DNA from: Blasia pusilla
Lineage: Eukaryota > Marchantiophyta > Marchantiopsida > Blasiales
Length of the DNA stretch: 64,000 nt
Direction: 5' to 3'
Assembly: GCA_050084515.1 (NCBI GenBank)
Contig: CM114271.1
Coordinates: 52,018,001-52,082,000 of the forward strand
Under the pieces are notes generated by a model that searched no databases, had not been told where the DNA came from, and worked only from the letters and a program-made list of their open reading frames with translations. Position numbers and translations under genes: made by a program. Of this stretch, positions 12,626-24,615 are shown in pieces. Each line of letters starts with the position of its first letter. Within the stretch, counting starts at the first letter, position 1.

Positions 12626-13900
12626 AAGGTGCCTAAACACCTCGCGTTAGTTAACCCGAAGTCAAGATCCTGGAGCCACAAGTTCTATTTTGAATAACAG
12701 ATTAAGGATTTTATTAACACCATACCTTTCATGCAGGGGCCTCTAGTGGAGTGGAAGGTGGTGCGCTCATTGAATGTGCATGTCCCAAGTTCAAATCCTC
12801 TCAAAGGTGGCATGTTTTGCAGGAGCCCCTCTTCAATCATAACCCACGTCTAACCTTGGTGCCTCTAACCCGAGGATGAATAGGCGTGGCCTAAACCAAT
12901 GTGAGGCCCTTTTAGAGTAGTGGAGGGAGAAAGTAATTAGTAACACATGTGGAGGACACTTGGATAGAGTAGATGGTGAGGAAAAAAAACGGATGAGTAT
13001 TGTAGATGCCTAAATTACCAATTTACATTACTATATTTATTCAAATTGATGATATTTTCTTAAAATATTTTTATCTCAATTGTGTCATAAATTAATCCTC
13101 TAAAAATGATGTAGATTGGTACAATGTGATGTTGATGAAAATTTATATAATTTAAGATGTTTATGAAAATCACCATTTTGTTTATGACATGCAAATTTCA
13201 AAAGGACAAATACATGGATCAATGGCTCTACATGCATATGATATTTTTATGATTTCAATTTTTAAACTATTTTTTCTACCTAAATACTAAGTGAGCCAAA
13301 TTTCAAGCATACGGTATCTTCTAAATCAATAAGTCTTCTTTCTAATAATGGAGATCAATGGATCATTTTTTCACTTGCAAATAAAGGTTTGCAATTTTTT
13401 GGTCGTAAATGTGCCACATTAAATGACTTTCCCAATCTTTTCTTCCAAAAATCAAAGGGATCTTCACAAGTTCCTCACCTTTACACTTGTCAGGTTTAGA
13501 TAAAATGTACCGTCATGAAAGGCTCTACAAGTTTTTCTTTCTAATCCACTTCCCACTCTTTTTTCTAATCCACTTTTTATTCAAAAAAAATCTCCTCTTT
13601 TTTGAACTCTAGAAAATTCATCCCATCTTTGCATTTCTTAGAGTAAAAGAAGATCCCCTTCATTTTGAAAGCAAATATCCTCTCATCTTCCTTATTTGAG
13701 GAATTAAAATCATCAACCCCCACCTGGAAAATGGCGTAGATTATGGAAATGAAAAAGATTCAATATGCAGATAGGTCAATAGTATACGAAATACAAGAGT
13801 GTGCCACTCTAAATGGGAAAATCTATCTATTTTCATCCATGTACATAAGGTGCTAAGGGCCTTACCAACTTGAGGATCTCCAATGAGGGACACTCGATAA
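12626..13900. other. AT-rich intergenic DNA
   Basis: No gene is seen. Around 12735-12800 there is a weak RNA polymerase III A-box-like and B-box-like arrangement (GTTCAAATCC), which is not enough to call a tRNA or SINE. Confidence 0.5.
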
Positions 13901-13904
13901 TCCA

Positions 13905-14095
13905 TAAGAGTGTGTCACGTCTTTTAGGATAGATCGGTGAGATTTAGTAGAGCGCCTTCGTGAGTAGTGGAGGATCATTAGGTCAAGGATGATGTGCTGA
14001 GGCCCCGAGAGAAACGTGAGAGAGCAGGTTTCCCTTTCGTTTCGGCTCATTTGGAACCATATTGAGGAACTTACTATTTTGGGTAAATGAGATAA
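13905..14095 (+). mobile_element. Inverted LTR fragment of the local gypsy family
   Basis: Read on the plus strand, this segment matches the minus strand of about 15245-15445: shared stretches include TTTTAGGATAGATCG, GAGTAGTGGAGGAT, CTGAGGCCCCG and GGAACTTACTATTTTGGG-like sequence. It is therefore a diverged LTR piece in opposite orientation to the element at 14.8-19.0 kb. Confidence 0.65.
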
Positions 14096-14097
14096 AA

Positions 14098-14181
14098 ACT
14101 CTATATGTAGTTGGAGATCTACACTAGTTACAAGTTGGGAAAGTCTTGTAATTAGTGTAGATCTCGTGCAACATATAGAGT
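14098..14181. repeat. Foldback with about 37-nt arms
   Basis: The arms at about 14098-14134 and 14144-14181 are complementary with a few mismatches and bulges, and the loop is about 10 nt. It begins directly at the end of the inverted LTR fragment. The shape resembles a small-RNA hairpin, but a snap-back transposition scar is equally likely. Confidence 0.6.
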
Positions 14182-14819
14182 CAATAGTCATGCTCTGTTC
14201 GTATTATAGGTATCAAATACCTCAATTTATTTACTTCGATGTTATCCCATATTAAACATCACGTCAAAATTTTGATCAAAGTATCAGCCATATGTTAAAA
14301 GCATTTTTAGATATTTTCAAGCTCATTTGATTTGAGTACACAAAGGGAGAGCTTATGCAATACTCAACAAAAGTCTTCTTGGTCTCTCTTCTTTCTGGAT
14401 CTACTTTCAATGGAGGAAGTGGCTTCTATTACTTTCTTTAGGTGCATAGCCTCAAGATACTAGCACCGCTTCTATGTTCTTTATCCTTCACTTCTTTTTA
14501 GGATCTTCATGCCTATGTCCTAAATGGAACACCTCTTTTTAATATCACTTAATCTAATGGGGACGTCATTTTAATATCAAGTTGGAATCTATGTTTGAAT
14601 GTGCTCTCCACATGCATGATGCTCTCGCATGGACAAAGGAGTGACGTCATAACTTATTTCTAGTCCAACTATTTCTAACTTTCTTTGTTTAAGTTACACT
14701 TATCATTTTTATCCTACCTTGCTTGATATTATTTTCGTAGATCATGGATAGCCTATGGGTGGGAGATGCATGATCTACAAAAGTCGGTTGTCTCCTTTTG
14801 TGATGTAGAGGCACTTGTC

Positions 14820-15580
14820 GTGCGCATACACATCGCTGTCACCGAACACACACACAAACACGCACGATCTCATGCTAACTCATGGCATCCAAATAATGAG
14901 ATAAGAAGTACCAAAATATCTCCAATAAAATAAGATCCAAAATCTCTCATAACACCATAGTTCTCACATGTGTGCACTCTCACATGTCTCTCTCAATGTC
15001 AAACCAAACCCACTCTCCTAATGAGAGGCTTGGATTACACACACAAGGCAAGCAAGAACATAGCTCCGCCGCCTAATGCCAAGAGGTTCAACAAAGAGAG
15101 AATGAGCTCTCAAGCTCTCTCTCCTTGAGGTATACCCCTCCCCTCTCCCAAGTTCTCTCCATGGTAACCTATGCTCCCAAGTCACCTCCTTGGCTCTTGA
15201 CTTGATGTAGGAGGTCAAGGGCCACTTGCCAAAAATAGAAATTCAATCATGTACTTAAAATGGTACTTACCCAAAATAGTAAGTTTCTCAATATGGCTCC
15301 AAATGAGCTGAAACGAAGGGGAAATCTACTCTCTCAGGTTATCCGGGGCCTCAGTAGGTCATCCTCGACCTATTGGCATATCCTCCACTACTCATGAAGG
15401 TTCTCTACTAGGTCTCATCGATCTATCCTAAAAGATGTGACAGTTGTCGTGCACATATACATCGCTACACAACATACATCGTTGTCACCGAACACACACA
15501 CAACCACGTACGATCCCATGCTAACTCATGGCATCCAAACAACGAGACAGGAAGTACCAAAATATCTCCAATCACCCCCC
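14820..15580 (-). mobile_element. 3' LTR region and polypurine tract of the gypsy element
   Basis: On the minus strand a run of six G (about 15574-15579) follows the end of Pol, as expected of a polypurine tract. It is followed by TGATTGGAGATATTTTGGTA, a plausible LTR start. The first ~110 bp of this LTR (about 15455-15572) recurs as a direct repeat at about 14820-14930, so the region holds either two abutting LTR starts or an internal duplication. The middle part resembles LTR-like sequence beside the second gypsy copy at 30.7-31.1 kb. Confidence 0.6.
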
Positions 15581-15752
15581 TAGTTGGTGGTTAGATCCCT
15601 TTAACTCCAGATAGTCATCTATCCCTACCTACCATGACATACATCTCTCGGACGCTAAAAGCAAGAAGGCCGGGTGCTCATGTGGCCCCATTGTTAGTCG
15701 CCTTCTTGTCATCTATATCACAGACACAAGTTAGAATATAGAACTACCTACT

Positions 15753-15905
15753 CTATGTACATCTGGGACACATGCATCATCCGTGAGGAACCCTAGTGAG
15801 AGGTGGCGTCAAACATGCCATATGCCATCCTCTCGAACATCCATCACAGACTAGCATAATGGCTGCACCACGGGCGGAACCACACAACATATACCGCAAG
15901 CCTGC
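15753..15905 (-). other. PHD finger segment at the end of gypsy Pol
   Basis: The frame reads MLVCDGCSRGWHMACLTPPL, a clear PHD core (Cys-x2-Cys, then Trp-His-x2-Cys). An upstream LCGSARG keeps one of the two first cysteines; the expected partner, three residues before, reads Tyr. A TGA at 15777-15779 interrupts the frame. Past it the same frame reads CMCPRCT and then TAG (15753-15755), supplying the last Cys-x2-Cys pair. In the second copy of the family the aligned positions lack this TGA and show Trp before the final pair. So the finger was probably complete once and has decayed here. Confidence 0.8.
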
Positions 15906-18900
15906 AGGAACTATTGCTAAGCTCGGATCAACTGTACCGTCAATGTTCGGAAGATGACATGGCGCACAGTTATGCACATGGTCCTTCAAAACCATACCAT
16001 CGCGTCCCTCCAATAAGAGAACACCGGATGGCAAAACCTCACGCAATCTCAAGATGGTCCGCCCTGTAGTCACATCCAACATCGTGGGTGCCGTCTGCTG
16101 CAAGTAGACATAGTTTCCTTGATGAAACCTCCGAATAGTAGGTCGATAACCACCTCCCCCAATAGTTGCATACCTCAACGTATCCCAATGTTGCGCAATT
16201 GCCAAACTCTTAAACGCCATGGGCATCACTCTCCGAAATAACTCAGCCCTCTCAGAACATGCTCGCATCCATACATCAAGATCATCAAGGTTCAACACCT
16301 CACCAGTATCTTGACGAATGGCCCCTGATAAATCAGGACTCTCGGCCATAAAGCAACAAGGACGGTGAGAAAGACGCTAAGGATACTTGCATGTTGAATC
16401 TATATCCCATCGCCCACCACGGAAACTGAAGGTCCTAATCTCCTAGGTGACCTCTCTGCAAGCCATACTTGCGTATTTCTCTCTTCACCGTCTGCACAAC
16501 CCGATCTGCTAGTCCATCCGCCTCTAGATGATCTCGCGAAGTAGTGCGGTGGTCGATTATTGCCTGATCACACAAGGCCTGAAACTCCTTGCGGAACTCT
16601 GTACCTTGGTCTGTCAACACCTCAGCTGAGGCGTCGTAATGACTCAACACTCGATCTAGGAAGGCATACGCAACTTCCTCACTTGCTTTGTCAGACAATG
16701 CAACCAACTCTATCCACTTCGAGAAGTGCTCGACAATCACCAACACATAACGACTATGGAGCTCCGTCAAAGGCAAAGGTCCTGCAAAATCCAAACTCCA
16801 TCTATAACCTAAACCCATGATTGAAAATGGATGCAACTGTTGAGTTGGAGCATTGAACGATGCTCGAACTCGATCACACACTATGCATCCGGTAACAAAC
16901 TGTTGAACGTCAATGTGCATGCCAATACTGAATCTGGAACAAGTTGTATGTCTACTTCACTCCAAAATGACCCAACTCCTCATGGGCATGACGCACCAAA
17001 CATGCTCTTTGCAAAGGATGAGGCACTACACGCATTCTACCATCATCCCACACTCGCAACATTGTGTGCCCTCCCATCGGAACCGTCTGGCTCGTTGTAG
17101 AATCCAATCCCGCTCTCTAGAACCCACTGTGCTCGCGACGCTACCAATATACAGGTACTCCAAGACCACTCCATCGTCGTGAATGTCTCGGCCACCTGTC
17201 GTCTCCTCACCGACCTCTGGATCTAAGTACTCTCCATCAGACCTCGCCATTGAAGTCTCAGTAATCTGGCTCTCCATAGCCAACAAGCCCAAATAGGCTG
17301 ACGCATGCCATCCTGGCACCAACTCCTCATCACTCTCACCATGCCAACAAGCTCCAGTCGCATCTCGCTGACTCGGGCATGGCTTACGGCTCAAATCATC
17401 TGCATCCTGGTTGAGCGTCCCAGGTCTATCCATCACCTGGAAGTCATACTCCTCCAACACAAGAGCCACCTCGTAAGCTTCTCTGTAAGCTTGTCGGACT
17501 CCATGAACCACTTAAGTGGCTGATGATCAATAATGATGGTAAAGGGATTGCCGAATAGATAACATCTGAAATGTGCGACAACCCATACTGCAGCCAAGCA
17601 CTCACCCTCATACGAGCTATACTTTGCCTCTGCAGCGTTGTTCGAGCGACTAGCATAAGCCACCACAAACTCTCTACCATCATCGTCATGTTGGGTGAGC
17701 AGGCTCCAAGCCCCAACATGCTCCAATCGGTATGCAATTGGAAAGGACAACCCCTAATCAATCTCCTCAATACGGGCGCGGACATCAATATATCCTTGAG
17801 CATCTGAAATGCTCTCTCTTGCTCATCGCCCCAGTGCCACTCCTGATCCACCTTGGTCATCAAGGTTAGTGGCTTCGCAATCGAATTAAAACCCTTGACG
17901 TACCGTCGATAGAAGTTCACCAATCCCATGAATGCACGAACTCGACTCACATCTGTAGGGTGTGGAATGCCTGAAATAGCCTCTACCTTTGTCTGTTGCA
18001 TACCAAGGCCCCCAGGGTATATCATATCACCCAAGTACTCAATCTGGCCGTAGAAGAACTTGCACTTGCCTGGATGTAGCTTCAGCCCATCTAACTGCAA
18101 TCGTCGAAACACCTCCTCTAGATGTCGCTCATGCTCCTCAACCGTAGCGCTAAAGACTACGGTGTCATCAATATAACATGTAGCAAAATCCAAACCTGCC
18201 AAGATCCTATCCATAACCCTCTGAAACTCAACCAGAGCATTCTTTAATCCGAATGGTAAGAACTGCCACTGGTACAAAACAATCCTTCCCGTGAAGATCG
18301 ATGCCCCAAAATGTCGTCTTCTGCATGTCCTCAAATCTGATAGGCATCTGATGGTATCCGGCTCGCAAATCCAATGAATTGGAGATCTTTGCATGCCCAA
18401 TCTCATCAAAGATCTCCTTAGGGGTGGGCATGGCATACCTATCGGCCTTTGTCTGTCGATTGATAGGTCGGTAATCTCCATACATTCGCCTATCCGTCCA
18501 GTTGCCATGCAGATCCTTCTTGGCGGGCATGACAATGGCAAATGCATACTCTCCATGCGACACCTCCACTAGTCTTGCTCCAACCAAGTCCTGGCTCCTA
18601 CTCTGAATCATAGCCCTCTCCATGTCACTATACCTGTAGGGTCGTCGAAAGATGAGCGTGTCACTCGACAACTCAATGCGGATCCTTGGGCCCTTCAGTG
18701 TATCCAAATCATGCATACTAAATGCAAAACAACTCCTATAACTCCTAAGGAACTAGTGTATCTGACGCCGCTCTCCTCTTGTCAACTTAAGGCGCATATC
18801 TAGCTCCCAAGTCTCCATCGTGGTTGCTATGGTAACCCCGTCTCGGACAATAGAACTCCCATCTCCATGTACAGTATCCGGAACCACGCTCGATGCCGTG

Positions 18901-19010
18901 GCTATCATCTCCTAGCGTACCTGCAAAACATCCCAAGAAGTCCAAGGGTGTGTCTCTCCCGATCACCCCTGGTGTGTCGATCTCATCGGGTCTCGCCCCT
19001 TATTACACTA
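15753..19010 (-). pseudogene. Ty3/gypsy Pol pseudogene with C-terminal PHD finger
   Basis: The order on the minus strand is reverse transcriptase, RNase H, integrase, then a C-terminal module, the order of Ty3/gypsy elements. RT spans about 18716-17800 and keeps the YIDD catalytic box (CYIDDTVVFS). RNase H (about 17800-17350) has LHTDWS and ends near RPGTLNQDADDLSR. The integrase zinc finger (HAHEELGHFG plus CIVCDR, about 17040-16870) is broken by a stop and frameshift. The integrase core keeps its acidic residues (LDFAGP, LTDQGTEF, LEADGL). A GPY/F-like block follows, then a PHD finger at 15753-15905. There are at least three frameshifts and several stops. Gag, most of protease and the 5' LTR are missing, so the copy is 5' truncated near 19.0 kb and not functional. 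Confidence 0.92.
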
Positions 19011-20330
19011 ACTATGGTAAAAATGTAAAGCAAATGAGTACCATACATCGCTCTTACTCAAATTATGCATTTATTCCACCCTTATCTTTATCGGAATAAT
19101 TATGACACGAAGTTGCAATTATTCTTAACATTTGCATGTATGACTACTCAATTGAGATGAATATAAGGAATGACCCTCAAATCAAATGCTACAATCTAAG
19201 GAGGAAACTACTATAAGCATATATGAGACAAAAATGCCTTAAACAATATAGTCGAGAAGCTAGAATGTTTAAGAAATATGTTATAATACACAAACCTTCT
19301 CCTCAATATTTGATTAGACCCCTTCTTTTGTATTATACACATCAAAATCATTCATTATGCCTTGCAATATGCCGATTAGAATAAATTATGAGGTTTTCTT
19401 GTTGATCTCCTTGATAAAAACATATATGTTATTTGTACTTCATCTTGAAAATATCCATTTGCTAATGTAAAAGTCCACTAAACGATCCTTTAGGGAAAAA
19501 GACAGTATCAATTAAAGAGTATAGTAAGAACCCTATGAGAAACAAGAAGAACTATTTTGACCAAGTGAGTCGACCCAATTCTACAATTGATTGGATTGAA
19601 AATAGGGCAGGGAATGGTGCTATCATATGAATTTACAAAATAAATAAAATTTATTTGCAGGAATAGAAATGTAAATATCAAAATTAAGTAGACCTTAAAT
19701 GAGTGGGCCAAGTTTCCCCACAATCTTGGCACACATCAAAAGTCCATTGGCTTGGGTACTTTGCAACTCGATATAGATATGTTCTTTGTAGTTGGGGAGA
19801 GTGAGTGCTTATGACCACCCAGTAGTAAAATCCTCTAAAATTTCTTACTCCTTTGCTTTTATATTTAAAAGGTAATGAAAGTAAAATAATATTATTAGGG
19901 GATGTGATTGTAAATTGTATGTCTTCTCATCATTATTATTACACTTTTCCTTGTTTTATTCCTATTCCTCCAATTTGCATAATATCTGCATTATTATGAG
20001 AGGATTACACTCCCATACTAAGGGATTGACTCATGATGTCAAACATTTCTCCTCATCCGCAAATGTCTCCACAAATTTGGAAACATAATTAATTTAATAT
20101 TTACCATATATATGAAAATATTAAATAAATTAGAATATTTCTCCTAGTGTCAATTATCATCTATTAATTATTGAGGAGTAATTTTTTAATTCACAAACAT
20201 CTTATTGCATGACATGTTTCCCATATATTTCCCATACTAAAAAATATTTAAAAATATTTAAAAAAAATTTGTTTTTCAACATGTACTAACCACCATGCAC
20301 TTAAATACACGCTCTGGACTAGTGAGATCA
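19010..20330. other. AT-rich intergenic DNA
   Basis: No gene or defined repeat is seen between the truncated end of the gypsy element and the GDSL promoter region. Confidence 0.5.
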
Positions 20331-21592
20331 TATTCCCATTTCACATATAAATACGTCTACGAAAGAGAGTCTAGACTGAAAGAGTAACGAGGTCTTGTAG
20401 GAAGTAAAAAAAAGGGATGTTCCTCTTCCTCGCCAAATTGGGTCCGCTCGGCGAAGTTGGAGACAGTTAGAGTTGCCGTCTACGATTCGCCGTTGGTGGT
20501 GAAGAACAGTGTGTATCTTAAGTGCATCCGTCCATGACGGAATGAAGGCCGTGGACGTGAGAACGTCACGTGCGAAATTGTGCCTTCGGAGGTCGCCCAT
20601 GTCCCCCGCACTCCACGTGTCATCAACTGGCATCATGGAAGTCATTATTAGTTGTGTCTCATGAAGGCTCACGTCCATCCCATTGGCTGCCAAGGAGCCG
20701 GCACGTAAAGGCAAGTTACCATTCGCGGGTTGGACTCAGACCGCGGGTTCGAACTTCGAACTCTCATCTCTGGTGACTGGTCCCGGCCGCTTGCAGATTG
20801 CTGACGTCTGCCAAGGCGGTCCTTTTGCCTTCGCGATTCCCAGCGTACAAATGTCCGCCTGTAGTTTGGCGGCACGTCGAGCGGACTTTCCATAGTCGTC
20901 ATCCGGGGCCCTCCCTGTCCGATCCAATGTTCCACTGTTAGGCTATGGACAACGACTCCCAAACCTTCGGTCCGAGGGAATCAACAAATAGACCGCTGAA
21001 GAATGGCAGATCAGCTGGTCATTTTGTCGGCTTTCGGCTCGACACCCGGGGTAAAAATGTTTACCGGCCAGGGTGACATCGCCGACGGTATGCGACGGCC
21101 GGCGCAGCGGAAGGGGGATTGCCATCTAACGGCCAAAAAGGGAGGCACGCACGAAAGCTTACCACGGTACCACCCGTGATCTGGTTAACGAGCCACTGTC
21201 GTCAATACCGAGAGTGTGTGTCAGCTGAGCTGCGGGCAGAGCGAGAGTGCGTACCTCCACCGCGCCACGTCGCAGTACCAGAGCTTCGCTCGCGGGCCCC
21301 GCTCCCGTGGACACGCGACGCTACACTACAAAGTGGACCCTGCTGCCCAATCCGCACGGGAAAACATTTTTCCGTCTCTTCTCTCCACTGCTTCAGCTGC
21401 TCACCCACAGCAGAAGCATCAGACCTCTGCTCACAGAGAGAGAGAGAGAGAGAGGAGGAGGAGCACTGCGAGCTCTAGAATTCTGCTTTTGAGCGAATCA
21501 ACAGATTGGTGCGCGAGCACCTTCCTCCTTCTTCTACTACAGTGGGTTGCTGCGCAGGCTTCGCCGCGAGTGAAGAGGGTGAGTTGAGAGGG
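20330..21592 (+). promoter_or_regulatory. GDSL gene upstream region and leader
   Basis: Composition becomes GC-rich about 1.2 kb before the start codon. An (AG)n run at about 21434-21455 probably lies in the 5' UTR. No in-frame ATG precedes 21593. I cannot point to a confident TATA box or transcription start. Confidence 0.45.
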
Positions 21593-23103
21593 ATGGGGGT
21601 GGAGAGGAAGATGAGGAGAGTGGAGTGGGTATGTGTGTTGGTGGGGTTGGTGTGGACGATGGGAGCGGATATGGCGGAGTCGTCGTGCTTCCCAGCTCTG
21701 TTCAATTTCGGAGACTCGACGTCCGACACTGGAGGCATTCACGCTTCGTTCCCGGGCTCCACTCCCGCGGAGTCCTTGCCTTATGGGGAGACGTATTTTG
21801 GCAGGCCCGGCGTGCGCTATAGCGATGGCCGACTCCTCATTGATTTCGTCGGTACGCGCTCGTGGTCCCTCGCTCCATCGCTGTAATGTCATCCTTTGCT
21901 ACCCCGCGTCCCGTGCTCGTGCCCAGAGACTCTTCTCTTTTTGTCACCCGTGCCATGAATTGCCCAACACGACTGCCAATTCCCTCCGCTGCCCGCCTCC
22001 TTTACCAATCCACCGTCGCCGCTTTGTTGCTTGCTGCTCGAGGAAGTGATTGCGTAATCGAGACATGTTACATGTCGGTAATCCGTTCGTTTTGGGTGCT
22101 TGGCGATGAAGGGACCAACCGCTACCCATTCCTTCGCCTCACTACTTCACCTGTCGCCGCTTTCTCCCTCGCCATTCGTGGAACTGATTGCGTAATCGAG
22201 ATAAGTCACATGTCGAGAATCTGTTTGTTTGGGGTGCGCTTGGCCCGACCGCTCCCTATTCCTCCGCCTCACTCCTTCAGGTTCCTCCCACCGCAACGTG
22301 TGCACGATTGATGCTGCACTCGGAGCAGAGTCGAGCTTTACCGCGATGGCGTTCTGAACATCCGCTTCACCCCCTCCAGACAGAGAATGCAACAGTCTCC
22401 GCCTGGAGTCTCGCGAGTCCGAGATGAATTAGTACCTCCGCAGTACCCCGCTGTACTGTGGTGGAATGATCGTCAATGGGCGTCGGAAGATGTGAAAGCC
22501 CATGGTGAGCACGTCGGTTTGGTGGAAGCTGATTTATAGGACAATGTTCCGTTTGTGTCTGCAGCCACCGCTTTGGGCGTGCCGTTCATCGATTCATATC
22601 TGCAGTCGGTGACATCGAACTTCGCCGGGGGAGCCAATTTTGCTACAGCTGGAGCGACTGTCCGGTCCGTGACTTATCTGAGTCCGTTCAATCTCGGAGT
22701 GCAGGTGAAGCAGTTCCAGCAGTTTTACGGCAACGTGGTGTCCGAGCGCCAGAGGGATCCTGGTATGATGCGCTTTTGTGTTTCACAATCCCTACTGCAT
22801 GTGCTTGCTTCCTCATCATCGTGTGTCCACCCTGCAAGACTCGGTCGACGTTGGGAGTGTCGAAAACGGTCGGATCGTTCCGCCGATTCGGCAATGCTGC
22901 ACATTCTCTCATTCGTTTTGAGCGCCGACTGCATAGATGGTTAGTGCGGAGCTTCCAAATGTCAACCGAGAAGCTCTTTTCTACAGTACCTACCTTTCTT
23001 GACGGGGACACCCAATGCAGTCTTGGGACCCTCAACACACGCTATTTACCAGAGCTCCATCTTCGGGCATGAATCTACGCTACTGAAAATGCTGAACAGT
23101 TCT

Positions 23104-23144
<41 letters not shown>

Positions 23145-24615
23145 AGGAGAGGGGTTGTCAGTCATTCTTAACCGGTGGACAACGATTTCGATTCCAGATG
23201 TGCTTCTTGAGCTGAGCTGAGATGAGCGTTGATTCTTCTCTGCGCAGGCACCACACGGCTTCCTCAGGTGAGCGCATTCACCGATGGCCTGTACACGATT
23301 GCGTTGGGAGGAAATGACTTCACCTTCGGTTATACCAAAGGACAGAGCCCCACTGACATCCGGTCCTACCTTCCTCTAGTGGTTTCCGGAATCACCGACG
23401 CCATCAGGGTGAGCAATTGCTGCAGCCACATTTCGACCTCGACCTGTCTCTCGTTCCCTCTCTGTCGGGTGTTTGAACTCTGGAGCTGAGCTTCGTAGAA
23501 ACCACAATAATGGAGGGTTTGCGATTGTTTTGTCACGCAGGCCATATACAGAAGCGGAGGAAGGCACTTCCTCGTTTGGGACATCGAACCACAAGGTTGC
23601 CTGCCCTACACTCTCACGTTGATTGATCACACCCCTGCTGATTTGGACGCAAATGGCTGCCTCAAAGCGTACAACGACAATTCTGTATGGTTCAATGACC
23701 AGCTCAGGGCTGCTCTGGCGAATTTGCAAGGCGAACTTGCTGGATCAGATGTCATACTGCTGAGCACTTACGATTTGAAGACCGATTTGTTTGCCAACGG
23801 ATCCGCCAATGGTGAGCCGTTCATCTCTCGTGCTTCACTCAGCTGTTTTGGTGCATGGAAAGATCCTCTGACCGGAAACCTATGGTCTCGTCTTAACAAG
23901 CGATTTGGTGTACCATCGCTTGGTACACCAGTCTCGTATGAGTAGTCTTGCATGTGCATCAGCTGCAAAGGCGAGAATGACTTGCTCACCTCTTCAACTG
24001 CGGAGAGAATGAGTTGCTCAGTGCTCCCATTCATGTCTAACCGAGTGCGGGTTTCACAAGCAATAGCGACTTCGGAAAGATGACAGAAATCGCTCCCCTG
24101 ACGAATCAAGCGAGGAAAGTTGAGAGGTTGTACTCTGTAGATCACGTGGATCCAATATGGGTTTCACAAACATTAGCTGCAGAGGAAACAATCTCTCGCA
24201 CATCTCTCTCATGTTTCTTGGTAACAGAAGACTATTCTTTCCAAGATTTTGAACGGATGTGGATTGTTATGCTCGAAAGATTGTTAGCTATCTAAACTGT
24301 ATGAATGTGTAAGGTTAACGGAGTTAGCTGCACGGATTCCGCATTGCAGGGTTTCAATACTTCACCAAGGCGTGCTGCGGTGTTCCATCCACATACAACT
24401 ATAATACCAGGGTGAACTGTGGAAGCTCAGGAACAGTAAATGGCGTGACTCTCACTGCAGTTACCTGCTCCAGTCCTTCCCAATATACAGTCTGGGATGG
24501 TGTACACAACACTGAAGCTGCCAACAGGTACATTGCCCAACAGATATTCTCTGGCAAATACCTCACCCCGGCATTCCCAAAACTGACATCAGGCTGCGGC
24601 CTCAGCCCTTTCTAA
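21593..24615 (+). CDS. GDSL esterase/lipase, five exons, intact
   Basis: Predicted secreted serine esterase/lipase of the plant SGNH/GDSL family, 384 aa, the usual length. Exons: 21593-21851, 22565-22762, 23248-23408, 23541-23811 and 24350-24615. All introns are GT-AG and the joins keep frame. An N-terminal hydrophobic stretch (about residues 11-24) fits a signal peptide. Block I reads FNFGDSTSDTGG with the catalytic Ser at about 42. Block II Gly lies in SNFAGGANFATAG, block III is GGND (about 173-176), and block V is DGVHNTEAAN with catalytic Asp about 346 and His about 349. The last exon is Cys-rich, as in the family. The ATG at 21593 is the first in frame. Substrate cannot be told from sequence; members act on cutin, waxes, acetylated polysaccharides or small esters. 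Confidence 0.95.
22010..22270 (+). repeat. Internal duplication in GDSL intron 1
   Basis: Two diverged copies, about 22015-22100 and 22157-22250, share TGATTGCGTAATCGAGA, ACATGTCG and GTTTGTTTGGGGTGC-like stretches. They lie wholly inside the first intron. Confidence 0.7.
23105..23141 (+). repeat. (GA)n microsatellite in GDSL intron 2
   Basis: An uninterrupted GA run of about 37 bp lies inside the second intron. Confidence 0.9.

Noticed and set aside
12735-12830. Possible tRNA or tRNA-derived SINE (GTTCAAATCC as B box)
   Set aside because: No cloverleaf can be folded, the A box is poor, and I found no A-rich tail or second copy in the window.
15777-16349. Independent host gene for a PHD protein
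   Set aside because: The frame continues a gypsy integrase C-terminus, sits just before a polypurine tract, and has a second copy in the same retroelement context.
20740-20765. GGGTTCGAACTTCG as a tRNA T-arm
   Set aside because: No acceptor, D or anticodon arm can be drawn around it.
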